A stretch of 64,000 bases of DNA from Sceloporus undulatus. Taxonomy: Eukaryota; Chordata; Lepidosauria; Squamata; Phrynosomatidae. The DNA is taken from the NCBI RefSeq assembly GCF_019175285.1, contig NC_056528.1, forward strand, positions 50,372,480 through 50,436,479, written 5' to 3'. The notes below the pieces were generated by a model that made no database searches, was not told the origin of the DNA, and saw only the letters and a list, made by a program, of their open reading frames with translations. Of the stretch, positions 10,013 through 31,888 are shown one piece after another. Position 1 is the first letter of the stretch. Each line of letters begins with the position of its first letter. Both the position numbers and the translations under genes were made by a program.

Positions 10013-11340
10013 GAGAGGGTTCCCTGGGAGAAAGAGCTGTACTGAGGGCCTCCATTAATGCAGCCAAGGGCCACATGCCCCTCTTGCCCAGCGCAGGGAG
10101 TCTCTGCAGGCGCATGGCACTTCCAGGGTCCCATCCAAAAGAGAAGGCAGCTTCCACTTGCTGCCTCTTTCCAGATGGGTGCAGAGAGATTGCATCTCCC
10201 AGTGGCTCCCCTCTTCTCTTCTTTTTGGGGTCGGCTTTTTCCTCCCTTTGAGAAGCAGAGCAGAGGGCCCTGTGTTTCCAGCTAAACAAAGCCAGTCCTG
10301 AAAACTTGAGCCAGACAGGACAAGAGCAGAGAGAGAGAGAGAGAGAGAGAGAAAAGCAGGGCATCACCCCAGGTTCCCTTGGCAAAAGCAAGGCCTCTGG
10401 TTCCCCTCCTCCGAAGGCCCGGCGCATGAAGGAAGCGTGCACTTTTTCCATGAATAGATCACGCCACCAGGATTTCGGAGGACAGGAAAGGCCACAGGAA
10501 GAAAGCGCTTTCCGAAAGCCACTCAGGCCTTTGCAAAGTTGAGTTGCACAAGAAGCAAAGAAAGAAAAAGGGCTGCTTCTTTTGGAAAGAAGAGAAGTGC
10601 CAGGTTGCAGAAGGGTTTGGAAGCCTCTCAATGCCTCTTGTGGTTGTTGCCATCCTTTCCTTAGAGGAATGGGGTGAGAGAAGGCCATTTCCTGATGTGT
10701 CCGCACCACTGAAATAACCCAGTTTGAGCCCACTTTAACCACCATGGCTCTATGAAATTATGGGAATGGTAGTTAGTTGTGGCACCAGATCTCTAAACCC
10801 AAGAAATTTATTCGGCTGCAGATTGTCATGGATTGCAATCCAATGTTCACTTGTATAGTATAGTACTGCATGGCTATTGCTTGTGGATGATGGGAGTTGT
10901 GTTTCAATGGCATCTGAAAGGCACTCTGGGTCTGCAACCTTGGACTGAACTCAAGGATACAGAGCCAGACTTTTGGACAGTTGGACAAAAGGTTTGACAA
11001 GTTTTTGGAGGACGGGATCAAAGAAAGGCTTTTAGGCCGGGAACCTCAGAGGCAAAAACCGCAGGGCAAGGCTGTTGTTTCAGTGCCCAAAACATTTGGC
11101 CGGCTGCTCCTGGAAACAACCCACTGGGCTTTGGAGGCAACCCAGCCTTGCAGCTCCAGCTGGAAAGGAAAGCAAAGAGGAACACCAAGGATCGTGGTGG
11201 GAACCTGGAGGGAACTGAAACTAATGGGCCCAAAACAACCCCGTTAGCCCTTCCTATTGCCTGGGGACAATGAGGACTAGCAGTTTCAAAGTCACTTAGC
11301 ATGCAATGTTAGTCCCAGGGTGAAGCCACCCAACACTGAC
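10013..11340. other. Intergenic, GC-richer unique DNA
   Basis: A short (GA)n run at about 10327-10350 and one MITE half (10694-10800). The long minus-strand open frame here joins that MITE, unique DNA and the GGAA tract, and is not a gene. Confidence 0.6.
10694..10800. mobile_element. Palindromic MITE, left half
   Basis: GATGTGTCCGCACCACTG, AAATAACCCAGTTTGAGCCC and TTTAACCACCATGGCTCTAT, then GTAGTTAGTTGTGGCACCAG. It is truncated. Confidence 0.65.
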
Positions 11341-11444
11341 CCCCAAACTTTGGTCCTCCATGCGTTTGGGACTTTAACTCCCAAGAGCCCCAGACAATTT
11401 GGGAGCTGAAGTCCAAAACTTCTGGAGAACTAAAGTTTGGGAAG
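11341..11444. mobile_element. Short palindromic repeat, second family
   Basis: CCCCAAACTTTGGTCCTCCA and ACTTTAACTCCCAAGAGCCC face GGGAGCTGAAGTCCAAAACT and GGAGAACTAAAGTTTGGG. Confidence 0.65.
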
Positions 11445-11506
11445 AACACAGGCTTGACGCTTCTGTTAAAACAAATATAGGTGGCAGGTTCCTTACATTG
11501 GTAAAT

Positions 11507-11818
11507 AGGGTCCTTGGTGTCTGTTGGGGTTTGGTTCAGGAAACCCCTTGGATAACAAAATCCATGGATGCTCAAGTCCCATTCAATACAATGGGGTAAT
11601 AATAATAATAATAATTATTATTATTATTATTATTACAGGCCCTTGGTAAGGCTTTGTTCTAGGACCTCTGTGGATGCTCAAGTCCCATTCAATACAATGG
11701 GGTATTATTATTATTACTATTGCAATGGATCCTTGTTATCCGCAGGGATTTGATTCCAGGACCCCCATGGATACCAAAACCTGTGGATGCTCAATTCCCA
11801 TTATATATAATGTGGTAC
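11507..11818 (+). mobile_element. Three tandem left-end fragments of the Tigger-like MITE
   Basis: Fragments at 11507-11598, 11634-11702 and 11725-11818 each run from the terminal GG(G)TCCTTG(G/T) to ATGCTCAA(G/T)TCCCATT and stop at the same internal point. Each is followed by an (ATT)n, (TAA)n or (CTA)n run. No copy has the right half. Confidence 0.8.
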
Positions 11819-11894
11819 TACTACTACTACTAAACTGAGAGTATGTGACTTGGCCGATCGATCGATTGATCTAGAAAGCAAGAGGAAGTTTGGA

Positions 11895-12082
11895 GAAGTG
11901 GTTTGAGCATCAAAAACTTTGGAGATCAGGGTTTGGATGCCCTGCTCAGCCATAGAGACCTAATGGGTGACTCTTGGGGGCTGCTAAGTCACACTCTCTC
12001 AGCCTCAGAGGGAGGCAAAAGCAAAACAAAAGCAAACCTCCTTCTGAACAAAGCCTGCCAAAAAAGCAAAACACTGCCTCCA
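11895..12082 (+). mobile_element. ACAAC-tailed SINE, 3' truncated
   Basis: GTGGTTTGAGCATCAAAAAC and GTCACACTCTCTCAGCCTCA are clear. The B box is degraded and the ACAAC tail is missing. Confidence 0.7.
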
Positions 12083-12407
12083 TAAAGAGGAAAGGATTTT
12101 GCAGGAAGACAGTACCAAGTGAAAGCAACTTTGCAACAATCTCTAGGAGAGCCTTTTACTCGGAGGTCCCCATTGCAACTGGACAAAAGGGGGCCAGGGA
12201 AGGGGTGCAAGGGGTCCAATGGAAGCATGAAGGATGGGAAGACAAAGAGACCCCCCCCCCCCAAATATGTATATAAGACCTCCATCTCAAAGGCTGCCCT
12301 GCAAATCCCTTACCTCAACGCCCATCATGGTGCAAACGCAGCAAATCCTGAAGGCTAGCGCTCCACAACCATCTCCTCCTCCTTTTCCTCCATCCCAGCT
12401 CCACCTT

Positions 12408-12470
12408 GGACTACAATTCCCAGCAGGCCTCCAGGGCACCGCCCCCAAAGGCTCCTGGGAAATGTAGTCC
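12408..12470. repeat. 63-bp inverted repeat
   Basis: GGACTACAATTCCCAG at the left and CTGGGAAATGTAGTCC at the right. It belongs to the widespread ACTACAA...CCCAG class, like the weaker copies near 3165-3232, 4193-4266, 5036-5130 and 54080-54130. Confidence 0.65.
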
Positions 12471-12493
12471 CTCCGCCTCTTTGCAAAATTTGG

Positions 12494-12586
12494 CCATTGC
12501 AACTGGGCATGCAGCTTGTTGTTTGCAATCGGAGAGTGAGCCAAGGAGCCAAATGCAAAAGCAAGATGCATGCCCAGCTGCAATGG
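12494..12586. repeat. Hairpin-forming inverted repeat, 20-bp arms
   Basis: The left arm CCATTGCAACTGGGCATGCA (12494-12513) and right arm TGCATGCCCAGCTGCAATGG (12567-12586) pair with one mismatch around a 53-base loop. Confidence 0.8.
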
Positions 12587-14474
12587 AGAGAAGATGGGGT
12601 TTCCTCAAGGACGATGTCCCTTTGTGGAAAGGAGCCCTGTGCAATGGACTGGGTCCCACCATTGCCTCCCTTTGGCTTGTGATCTGCAACATGGAGGATG
12701 CAATTCTGCAAGGGCTAGTAAGTTTCCACAAGGCTGCATCCTTTGTGTTGCTACTCTGTGCGCAAAAGTTCCAGTGACCCTCTGTCCTTTTGTTTTGGCA
12801 TCACTGCGATGTGATGCCCTTTGAAAAACTCTTTTACAATGTTTCAATCTCATGGGATTGTTTAATGGGTCTTCTTTAAAAACTTTGCTACTATGTGTTT
12901 CTTTTTAACTTGTGTTTTGTTTTAAGTCCCAATTGGGAGCTGCTTTGGTCTGTCTCCTTTTGCTTTGGATCCCAGAACTAAAACCAAATAAAACACATTT
13001 GGACTCCCTAATGTTCCTCTTATGATTTCTTGACTGCACTCTTCCTTCCTATCAATTCCTATCCATATTTGATCCAAGGTACAGGAATCCTTGGTTTCAA
13101 TTTCTTCCTTGTCCAGGTTGAACCTACACAGGACTCCCTTCCGTGGTCATTCTTTTCTAAAACCTACCTTTGCACTTTCTCCTTTTATCTTTAGTAATTG
13201 TTCCAAACTTTTGCTAGTAGTATTGGTATACAATTATGGAGCTATGATTCCACTTCAACCAGAGTTTCCAGGGTTCCTTAGCACTGAGCCAGGGCAGTTA
13301 AAGCGGTCTCAAACTGGATTATTTCTGCAGTGTGTTTTGGACCTAAGTCTCTCTAGCGGAGCATTTTTAAGACAGACAAGTTGCATCTCCTGCTGCCCTG
13401 CTTTGGAAAACCTACGCAGGTCTTTAGGACTTCAAAAGCACCAGATTCCCCCAAAGAATTATCTCCAGCATTTGCAAGAAAATGCCGAGAGAGGACTTGT
13501 TTTGTTTGGCCACCTTTGATTCTGCAGCCTCAATCTTTAAAGAAGCCATATTGCTGGGTCCTTGCAAGTTGTGTGTTGGGAAATGTATGCTCCTCTTATT
13601 TTCTTCACCTACTGTATTTTCATCCCAAGAGATATTCCTTTGATGCTCCTGAATGTGCTCCAAAACGCTATCGGCGATTAGCCAACTTTTAAGTTTGAAT
13701 TCTGCCGATGTTGGTTTCTCCGAAGCCCTTTAATCTTTCTCTTTGCTTACTCAACTACCTGTGTCTAGGCTCCGACAATGTTTGCAGACTTCTTTATCTA
13801 ACCGACACCCGCGTTGGCCAGTTTGCCTATCGGCCGCAACATCTGCCTTATGTTATCTGTATTTAAGTTCAAAGCTCACTTTGTCCTGAACAACTGTCCC
13901 AATTTGAAGTGAACTATGTCCCTCCAGAAAAGAGCCATCATTGCTCCCTTCTCCCCACCCTCTTTTCCTGTCATTGCAAAGGATCTTCATGCTGCTCCTC
14001 CTCTGCATTTTGCTATTTTCTGAGCCAGGCCTCAAGAGCCAAATTCCTATGAGAAAAATTCACATTTATAGTGAATCCATTGAGATAAGTCCATTGTGTT
14101 TGACAGAACTCTTAGGTTAAGAGAGAGAGGACAGGGTTGCAGCCGTAAGAAAGGATGGACAAGAGGACTGATCCTGAACAATTCTACAAGGAACGTAATG
14201 CCATCTAGAGAGGAGTGATCTCCTTCCCCCTTTGGGTTCCATCCCAAAACAATTGATTATAGAAACCAGTTTGAACTCCAAGTATTAGTAAATGGGACTT
14301 CTGAAACTGGGAAGTTCAAACATGACCCTTTCCCAGGAATGCTCTGAAGGCCACCTGTCTTGAGGTGACTTATAAATGGCCAGACTCTAAACAACTGCTG
14401 GGAGATGTAACAAATGGCGTTAAATTCCTCTTTAAGGTTTGGCTGGCTTTGTGTGTCTCCTGCTACTATGTGCT
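12587..14474. other. Intergenic, mostly unique
   Basis: Holds a MITE half at 13252-13344. The rest shows no repeat or gene that I can name. Confidence 0.6.
13252..13344. mobile_element. Palindromic MITE, right half
   Basis: CTTAGCACTGAGCCAGGGCA, GTTAAAGCGGTCTCAAACTG and TTCTGCAGTGTGTTTTGGAC are the right arm and terminus of the GGTCCAAAACAC subfamily. Confidence 0.75.
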
Positions 14475-14647
14475 TTGTTGTTGTGTACCTTCAAGTTGCT
14501 TCTGACTTATGGCGACCCTATCATGGGGTTTCTTGGGAAGCTTCTTCAGAGGGGATTTGCCACTCCCTTCCTGAGGCTGAAAGGATGTGACTTGCTCAAA
14601 GTAAACCCAATGAGTTTAATGGCGAGGCTAGGATTCAAACCCTAGGA
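14475..14647 (-). mobile_element. ACAAC-tailed tRNA-derived SINE
   Basis: Reverse copy: CTTCAAGTTGCTTCTGACTT, GGGGTTTCTTGGGAAGC, then GGATTCAAACCCTAGG (B-box complement). It lies just beyond the end of the PGK1 transcript. Confidence 0.75.
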
Positions 14648-14789
14648 TTGGATAGTTAGGATAGGTTTAAAATACATCCATCTGTATCCATCCATAGCTA
14701 AGGAGAGGGGAGACAGAATACTAAAAACACCTTCAACACAACGCTATGAAAATTAGCTCATGAAAGGAAAAGAGCAGCACATTCAAAGT

Positions 14790-15268
14790 CTGATTCACAT
14801 CTTAAAACATTTATTTTGAAGCTAACATTGTAGTCAACATCCAGAAATGGGTTATTTCCCTCTTGGTTGTGGATTGTGTGAACCGACAAGCCATACATAG
14901 CAGCTAAAAAACCGTTGAAACTGAACTCTGAGGTTGTTTTTGAGAAATTGGCAGCTAAGAGGGGAAACCTGGCCTTGTCAAAAAGGACAAAAAATATAAA
15001 TATATACACTCTAAATTCACAAGAACAATTGAAGACTACAGTAGTTCCGACGGGGAAACCGTTGGCAAATCAGCATCATGTAAACTGCAGGCTCCACAAA
15101 ACAGAGCCATCTGAAACCTCTCTGTCGGCCGTTCTGTTTGCTTCCAAGGTTTACATTGCGATCTGCCGCTTGTATGGATAGAGAAGCGTTGCAGTAGCTG
15201 CTTTAAGGACTTGTGTGCAGAGGAACATGGCGGGGAGGAGGTTCTTACACATCCAGCGTCCTCTCCGT
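14790..15268 (-). other. PGK1: PGK1 3' untranslated region
   Basis: This is the sequence after the TAA stop on the minus strand, running to just past the AATAAA at 14815-14810. It is unique, AT-balanced and free of recognised repeats. The end is inferred from the polyadenylation signal, not from a transcript. Confidence 0.6.
14810..14815 (-). terminator. PGK1: PGK1 polyadenylation signal AATAAA
   Basis: TTTATT on the plus strand is AATAAA on the transcript, about 455 nt after the PGK1 stop. It is the only canonical hexamer I noticed close downstream. Cleavage would fall near 14790. Confidence 0.6.
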
Positions 15269-26217
<10,949 letters not shown>

Positions 26218-26530
26218 AATGGCGGCGGAGAAGGAAGAGGCTGCAAAGGAGCGTCCGATCGACGAAGAGACAGCGGCCGTTGTGAGCTCAGAAAAGTCAC
26301 CTCGCCCGCCCCGACCCTCAAGCCACGCCCCCAAGCCTCGCCCCGCCCCCAACCCCTCCCCGGATTGGCCACCCGGCTTCCTCGGCGTCGAGTGATTGGC
26401 TGGGAGGAGTAACCGCTACCCGGGTGGGCGTGGCCTAGGAAAATGGCGGCAGAGGGCGGTTTGGTCACGTCGCTCACGCAGGCGATGCTGCTGCCTCAGA
26501 AAAGGAGGGCGGCCCCGTCTGAGGGGAAAG
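26218..26530 (-). promoter_or_regulatory. PGK1: PGK1 CpG-island promoter and 5' UTR
   Basis: This is a GC-rich, CpG-dense block directly upstream of the PGK1 ATG, as expected for this TATA-less housekeeping promoter. On the plus strand it shows several CCCGCCCC/CCACGCCC boxes (about 26308-26360), read as Sp1-type GC boxes. Two inverted CCAAT boxes (ATTGG at about 26364 and 26395) are CCAAT on the gene strand. GCCGCCATT lies immediately before the ATG, and AAAATGGCGGC near 26441 resembles a YY1 site. No TATA box is evident. CpG density continues into exon 1 and the start of intron 1 (to about 26040). The transcription start is not determined. Confidence 0.75.
26459..26481 (-). promoter_or_regulatory. 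PGK1: Candidate paired hypoxia-response element of PGK1
   Basis: On the gene strand this reads GCGTGAGC, then GACGTGACCAAA, about 250 bp before the ATG. There are two ACGTG/GCGTG cores three bases apart. From memory, the mouse Pgk1 hypoxia-response element reads GTCGTGCAGGACGTGACAAA, so the paired cores, their spacing and the GACGTGAC(A/C)AAA half agree. HIF-1 binding is therefore a reasonable inference. Confidence 0.6.
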
Positions 26531-26739
26531 CCTCGCCTTCTAGTTCCTTTCTGGGCCGCCTTTCCTCTCAGGAAGGCACCCAAGGCGGCCCACAAATAGA
26601 AAAAGAACAAGGATTTAAAAACAGTTCAAATAAATAAATACAAGGAATTAAAATCAGCCACAGCATGAAATTTATAAACATACAAAAGTTAAAGCATAAC
26701 TGACACACACACTGCATAAAAGCCTCCCTGACAGGATTA

Positions 26740-27225
26740 TTAGATCATGTACGTTAAAAGTCGGCATATTAAAAATGATTATTATTTGACGTGATTAATA
26801 AGTTGGCTTATTAAAAATCCTTATTTTTTAAATTATACATTAAAAGTCTCCTTATTAAAATCCTTATTATTTGACATATTTTAAAGGTTGCTTATTAAAA
26901 ATCATTATTTGACATGATTATACACTAAAAGTCTGCTTATTAAAATCCTTATTATTTGACATTATACATTAAAAATCAAATAATTGACATACATCAATTA
27001 AAACCCTTTATTTGATGTGATGTGATTTGTTTTATATTTGATGTTTTTAATTTGTTTTTCTTTTCTTTATGGTAATTTTATCTATTCCTCTTTTAATTGT
27101 TACTATCTTAGAGTATACGCCTTGGGCAGGCTTGTATATGCTCTTTAATTTTACCGACTTTGTACAACGCTGTGTATAATTACAGCGCTTTAGAAATAAA
27201 GTTTAATAATAAATAATAATAATTT
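26740..27225 (+). mobile_element. AT-rich LINE-like 3' end and decayed repeats
   Basis: Very AT-rich, with loosely repeated TATTTGACAT and ATACATTAAAAGTC(T/C)(G/C)CTTATTAAAA units of about 50-60 bp (26750-26990). A LINE-like 3' end follows (TTGTACAACGCTGTGTATAA, TTACAGCGCTTTAGAAATAA, then (AAT)n). No genes. Confidence 0.55.
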
Positions 27226-28477
27226 ATTATTTGATATGAATGATTATACATTAAAAGCCTCCTTATTAAGCAAAAATGCACAAAATATACAGTGCAAGCA
27301 GCCTATATTGATATCCCTCCGTTCCATCTTAATGGAGAACAATTATAATCAATATATTTACAAATGGTAGACCTATGACTCCAATATTGTCATTTTCCCC
27401 CTTCCATTTGATTTTTAACCCTTTTGCCTGATGAAGAAGCCAATGGAGCTCCGAAAGCATGCATTTTGTGCGTTTGGGTCGATCCAATAAACGTATTGTT
27501 GTTGTCTAGATTTTGGATAAAATCCAAAGTACATGTTGTGGCGATACCTTTATTATTAGGCCAACCGAAAAAGGGTAAAATTCATTATATTTATTAGCTT
27601 TGGGGTCCTGCTGGCAATGATGGTAAAAAATCATGGAAAGGGGAGCAAAGATGACTCTTTTAAAGTCACAAACCTTGCTTTCTTGACACTTTTATTGCTA
27701 TTATAATCAATATAGGGGCTTGTGGTGCCTCCAGGACAGATGCAGATCTCAAAGAAAAGCAATTGGAAAAATGCATTTTATCGCCTTCTTATATTGCTTT
27801 TGTTCCCATTTACCTTCCAGCATTTTGCAGAGGACGAGGAGGAGGAGGAGGAGGAGGAACAACTTGGGCATTAAGGCTTTTCTACATTGGATTCAAATAG
27901 ATTGCAATCTGGCCATACATGACCTAAAAGAATTTGGGCTTGTTTTTTTGGAGGGGCATAAACTCTGCAGGAAAAAGGATGTGGATTTTTAACTGGAATA
28001 TCTGCAAATATCTGCAGGTTATCGAATGTGTGGCCATCCGTCCAAGTCGCATGGATTCGCATGGCTGCATAATTTCGGCCGAGGGAAGACAAACAGATGC
28101 AAATTTGTGCAAGAAAGCAAAGATAATTAAGCCATAAGGTTGCCATAAGATGTCAATTAGTTTGTGTGTTGGACAACCTTCCTGGACAACGGTTAATTAC
28201 CTTGGCTGGATGGGATCGTTATGATTCCCCCCCCCACACTAAATGCAATTCTAATTAAACTAGATGCAAACTTGTATTTTAACAATGAAGGCTCCTTGTT
28301 TTATTTCATAACAAACCTGGAAACGGTACAGACTCAGCACAGACTGAATCCGGCGTGACTTATCAATAGGCCTATTGTTGATCCAAGTGATTGATATCAT
28401 CAATGACATCTGCTTTGACCTTGATGCTGAATCAGGGCCAACGCTTCCTTTGTGTGCAAAATCCAACAAGCCTATTA

Positions 28478-28515
<38 letters not shown>

Positions 28516-28529
28516 CAACAACAACAACA
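28478..28529 (+). repeat. (AAT)n(AAC)n microsatellite
   Basis: An ATA/TAA run changes to ACA. A similar (AAC)n run is at about 57709-57748 and an (AAT)n run at 62676-62722. Confidence 0.95.
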
Positions 28530-29167
28530 GCAAACAAAAGGGAAGTGGAGTGGTTTGAGATCCACTGGATGGAAAATGCAGCATCTGGTAAGTTTAATTT
28601 CAAGGTGTAATTCTCCCAAAAGCTGACTTGGTGGTATGACTTTGGTTCAGTATGACTTTGCTGTTCGCTGCATTGAGTCCCTATATTGGAAGAAAGGTGG
28701 GATATAAGTAAATAAGATGATGATGATGATGTTGATGATGATATAAGAAATCAAAAGGGTCTGGAAAACCAAGGGAAAGAGGAATTGGTCAAAATGATCT
28801 CGTGTAATTATTTGCAGAAGAACGAAACTGTGCAAATAGCCTTCTCTGCAGCAGAGGGCAATAAAGACCAAGGAAAACAGTAAGTCAGATTCAGGACTGG
28901 AGCAGCAAAGATATGAATTCCATCCTCCAAGTTTCCGCTATGAGGTCTAATAGGCCTTTTAAAATGCCTTTAAAAGGCCTGCATCCTGCTGGGAGTCCCA
29001 ACCAGACGACATTCGTTGCATTACGTCTTGAATAGTGAGTCAACACCGAGTAAAACGGCATTGATTCAGTTGGTCTACTCTGGAAACCCGCAGAATAACT
29101 TTGGACAAGTCTCTCTCGGACTCAAAGTAAACGTCTTCAGATATATCTTGCATGAAAGCCGAATCAG

Positions 29168-29385
29168 AGAAGTATAATGGTTTGAGTGTTAGACTAGGAC
29201 TCTGGGAGACCAGGGATCGAATCCCCGGTCAGCCATGGAAACTGGGCAAGTCACACTCTCTCAGCCTCACTGGAAGACAATGGCAAACCTCCCCTGCCAA
29301 CCTCTTGCCAAGAAAACCCAATGAGAACCAGCATGATGTAGTCGTTTTTGTGATGGACTAGGACTCTCAGGGCTAGTGGTGTGAT
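29168..29385 (+). mobile_element. ACAAC-type SINE followed by a second SINE head
   Basis: GTATAATGGTTTGAGTGTTA, GGGATCGAATCCCCGG and CAAGTCACACTCTCTCAGCC make one copy to about 29325. Instead of the tail, a new head starts (CAGCATGATGTAGTCG, GGACTAGGACTCTCAGG). Confidence 0.7.
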
Positions 29386-31140
29386 ATACACTATGATTAA
29401 AAGTGAATCGCTGATCAGGGTATATGACCGTCGTTCCCATTTGAAACTGGTTCCGATCCTACTTTGATCAGTGGTTGCAATGAATCAAATCTTCTATCGA
29501 TTTGTAAAGGAAAAAATGATAGAAGATTCAATTCATTGGTTTTGCAACCACTTGCCTCACTGATTGCAAGTACTTGCAAAACCAATATTGTTCTTCCATC
29601 AATTTGTGTGTGTGTGTGTGTGTGTATGTAGTTCCAGGTTGCCGCTTATGTCACTGTTGACGCACAGATGATTGACATGCGTTTTGAAGCGGCGCAAACT
29701 AGTGCCGACAACAATCGTGCCAAAAAAGAAGAGATTACATGGGGATAATGAAAAGATCTGCCTTCATAGTGGGAACGATGGACTTTTTGGGATTGATTTC
29801 CAAAATGGAGCGAAGGCGAATCGCAAACTGGTTTAAATGTAAGTGGAAAATGAGCCCCAAGATGGCTATGTTCTGGTCTTTCTTAGTCTCGTCTAAACTT
29901 TGTGGATGTTCTGTGCTTTGGAGTCGACTCTCCTCGGCTTTTCTTGGTGAGATTTATTGTGCAAAGGAGGTTTTTCCTTCCCCAAAGGCTGAGAGACAAT
30001 ATGACTTCCATGTCTAAACAAGGATTCGAACCAGTCCCAGCCATCTCTCTCTCTCTCTAAATTTTGTTGGAGATATTTATTTGGAGAAGAGCAACGAAGC
30101 GGACAAAGTGTCCTGGCGCATTATGCAACCAAGAGAGAAAATGATGCGAAAGATAACTCTAATATTCTTTGAGAATACTTGAAATTTGAACACAATCAAA
30201 AGAAAAACCTGGTTTGGAACAAAATGGTTTGAAATTGCTGCTGGGAGAAACTATCATCAGCCTTAAGGAAGGCATTTTGTAAAATACGAAGCAAAGTCAG
30301 GCATCACAAGGAACCAATTGTTTGGGCAATTTTGAGCGAATGAGATAAAGTGAGAAAATCCCCAACTGCATTGATACTCAAGCCTTTTCTTTATCTAAAC
30401 TGCTTTTCTATATATGTATCTAGATGTTGGTTCAGATCAGAGCTCACAAATTACTGTTCTAGCTTTGCATTGATGATAAACCGGTGTGAGTTCCTCCCAA
30501 AACAGGGGTTAAGAGCCAACACTTTGACAAAACGCCAAGTTTGTGTAGTTATTAAAATGGTGCCCTGAAGTGTTCATTATATCTCATCTTTTAAAAGAGC
30601 TTTGCACATGATGCTGCAACAGAGAAGAAAAATCAAATGCTCTTTAGGCTTCGGTTCTTTGATGGAAAGTTAATTTTGCTCGTGATCCTCGCCCCCCAGT
30701 TCCTCATCAAACGATGTGAACGGTTTGATCAATATTTGGACATCATTTTGATGTTTTAAGTAACATCAGAGGCATCTGTTTGCAAGGACAGGCAGGTCCT
30801 TTTTTTTTCCAGCTGTGCAATTCCAGCTGTGGGCCTTTTGTGAAAGGGCAGCACAGTTGCAAAACAAGCCGCACAGAGGGAAAATGAATCAATTCTTCAT
30901 TGCGTGGCTCTTTGAAAATGAGTTATTGTTCTTGCGATGTGCTGTTGCTTCGGCTTCGGCAGCCCTCCGAATGAGAGGCCTCCAAGAGATATGGGGCATG
31001 TCTACATGGCAGTTTAAGGAAGTGGATAGGGAGTTTATCCCGTGAACATTGCGTCATTGTGCATAATGATTTCGCACAACGTCGCACAAAACCCACCACT
31101 AAAGTGGCCACAAGGAAGCATTAAAGCACATCTTTTTACT

Positions 31141-31241
31141 CTGGTGCCAGAACAAATGACACTTCCCGCAGTTCCGTAGCTTTGAGACATGGCAGTTAAA
31201 GTGGTGTCAAACTGGATTATTTCTGCAGTACAGATGCAGCC
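31141..31241. mobile_element. Palindromic MITE, right half
   Basis: CTGGTGCCAGAACAAATGAC, CATGGCAGTTAAAGTGGTGT, CAAACTGGATTATTTCTGCA and GATGCAGCC at the end. Confidence 0.7.
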
Positions 31242-31888
31242 AGGGCTGGGGATTAGACAGTTTATGGTTGAAGTTTGCCTCCGCTGGGGGTCCAAAAGCC
31301 AGGACGGGGTGTCCATTTGGAGACACAGCTATTGCACCAAGAATGCCTTGCAAAGTAGATGTCCTGCCAGGATAGACACTGAAGATGAGAGTATCGGCCA
31401 TTTTCTATTCCTCATTAAACGTTTTATGCAAAGTGACTCAAATGTCTATTTTAGCTCAGGGCTGGAGAGCCTTGGTCCAGCAGGCATGGATCTTTCCCCT
31501 TTTGCCCTTGGCATTTCAGTGGCACTTTCATGTCCATTAGCTTTCAAAGGCGGCTCTTTTGCTCCTTGGCCGTGGAGGGCTTGCTCTGATCTCAAGAGTA
31601 AAAGGGTCACTTAGCTTTCATCCATTTGCATTTAGTTCCCAAATCGAAAACCAGAGGGAGGGAAGAAGCAACAGCTGCATTTGGCCGATCAATAACTTTG
31701 TAGAGGAGCAATGGTTCAAAATGACATTTTGAGCTTTGTCAGAAAAGGATGGCCATAGCTGCTCGCTGGAACCAGAGAGCTGTAAATAAGTCAGACAGGT
31801 TTACATTCGCTGGAGTTAGGGGCACAAGTCCCCCGTGAAAGTGGGGAAATAATAATTAAAATAACACATTAAAAAATGGAAAGAACAC

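Larger units (their letters stand above)
27226..31140. other. Intergenic, mostly unique
   Basis: Contains a repeat piece at about 27427-27500 (CTGATGAAGAAGCC, CGAAAGCATGCA, CCAATAAACGTATTGTTG), relatives of which lie at about 38966-39055 and 39868-39940, family unassigned. Also a TAATTA-rich unique block (27985-28260), microsatellites and one SINE pair. Confidence 0.55.

Noticed and set aside
9172-10745. Long minus-strand open frames (up to 334 codons)
   Set aside because: They run through the GGAA tract and read Pro-Ser-Phe-Leu repeats. The rest spans a MITE half and unique DNA with no domain or splice logic.
26443-26637. Open frame beginning MAAEGGLV in the PGK1 CpG island, possible divergent gene
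   Set aside because: It matches no neighbour gene that I know, it overlaps the hypoxia-response-like site, and its second half is a common LINE-type repeat. The ATG lies in a YY1-like AAAATGGCGGC motif.
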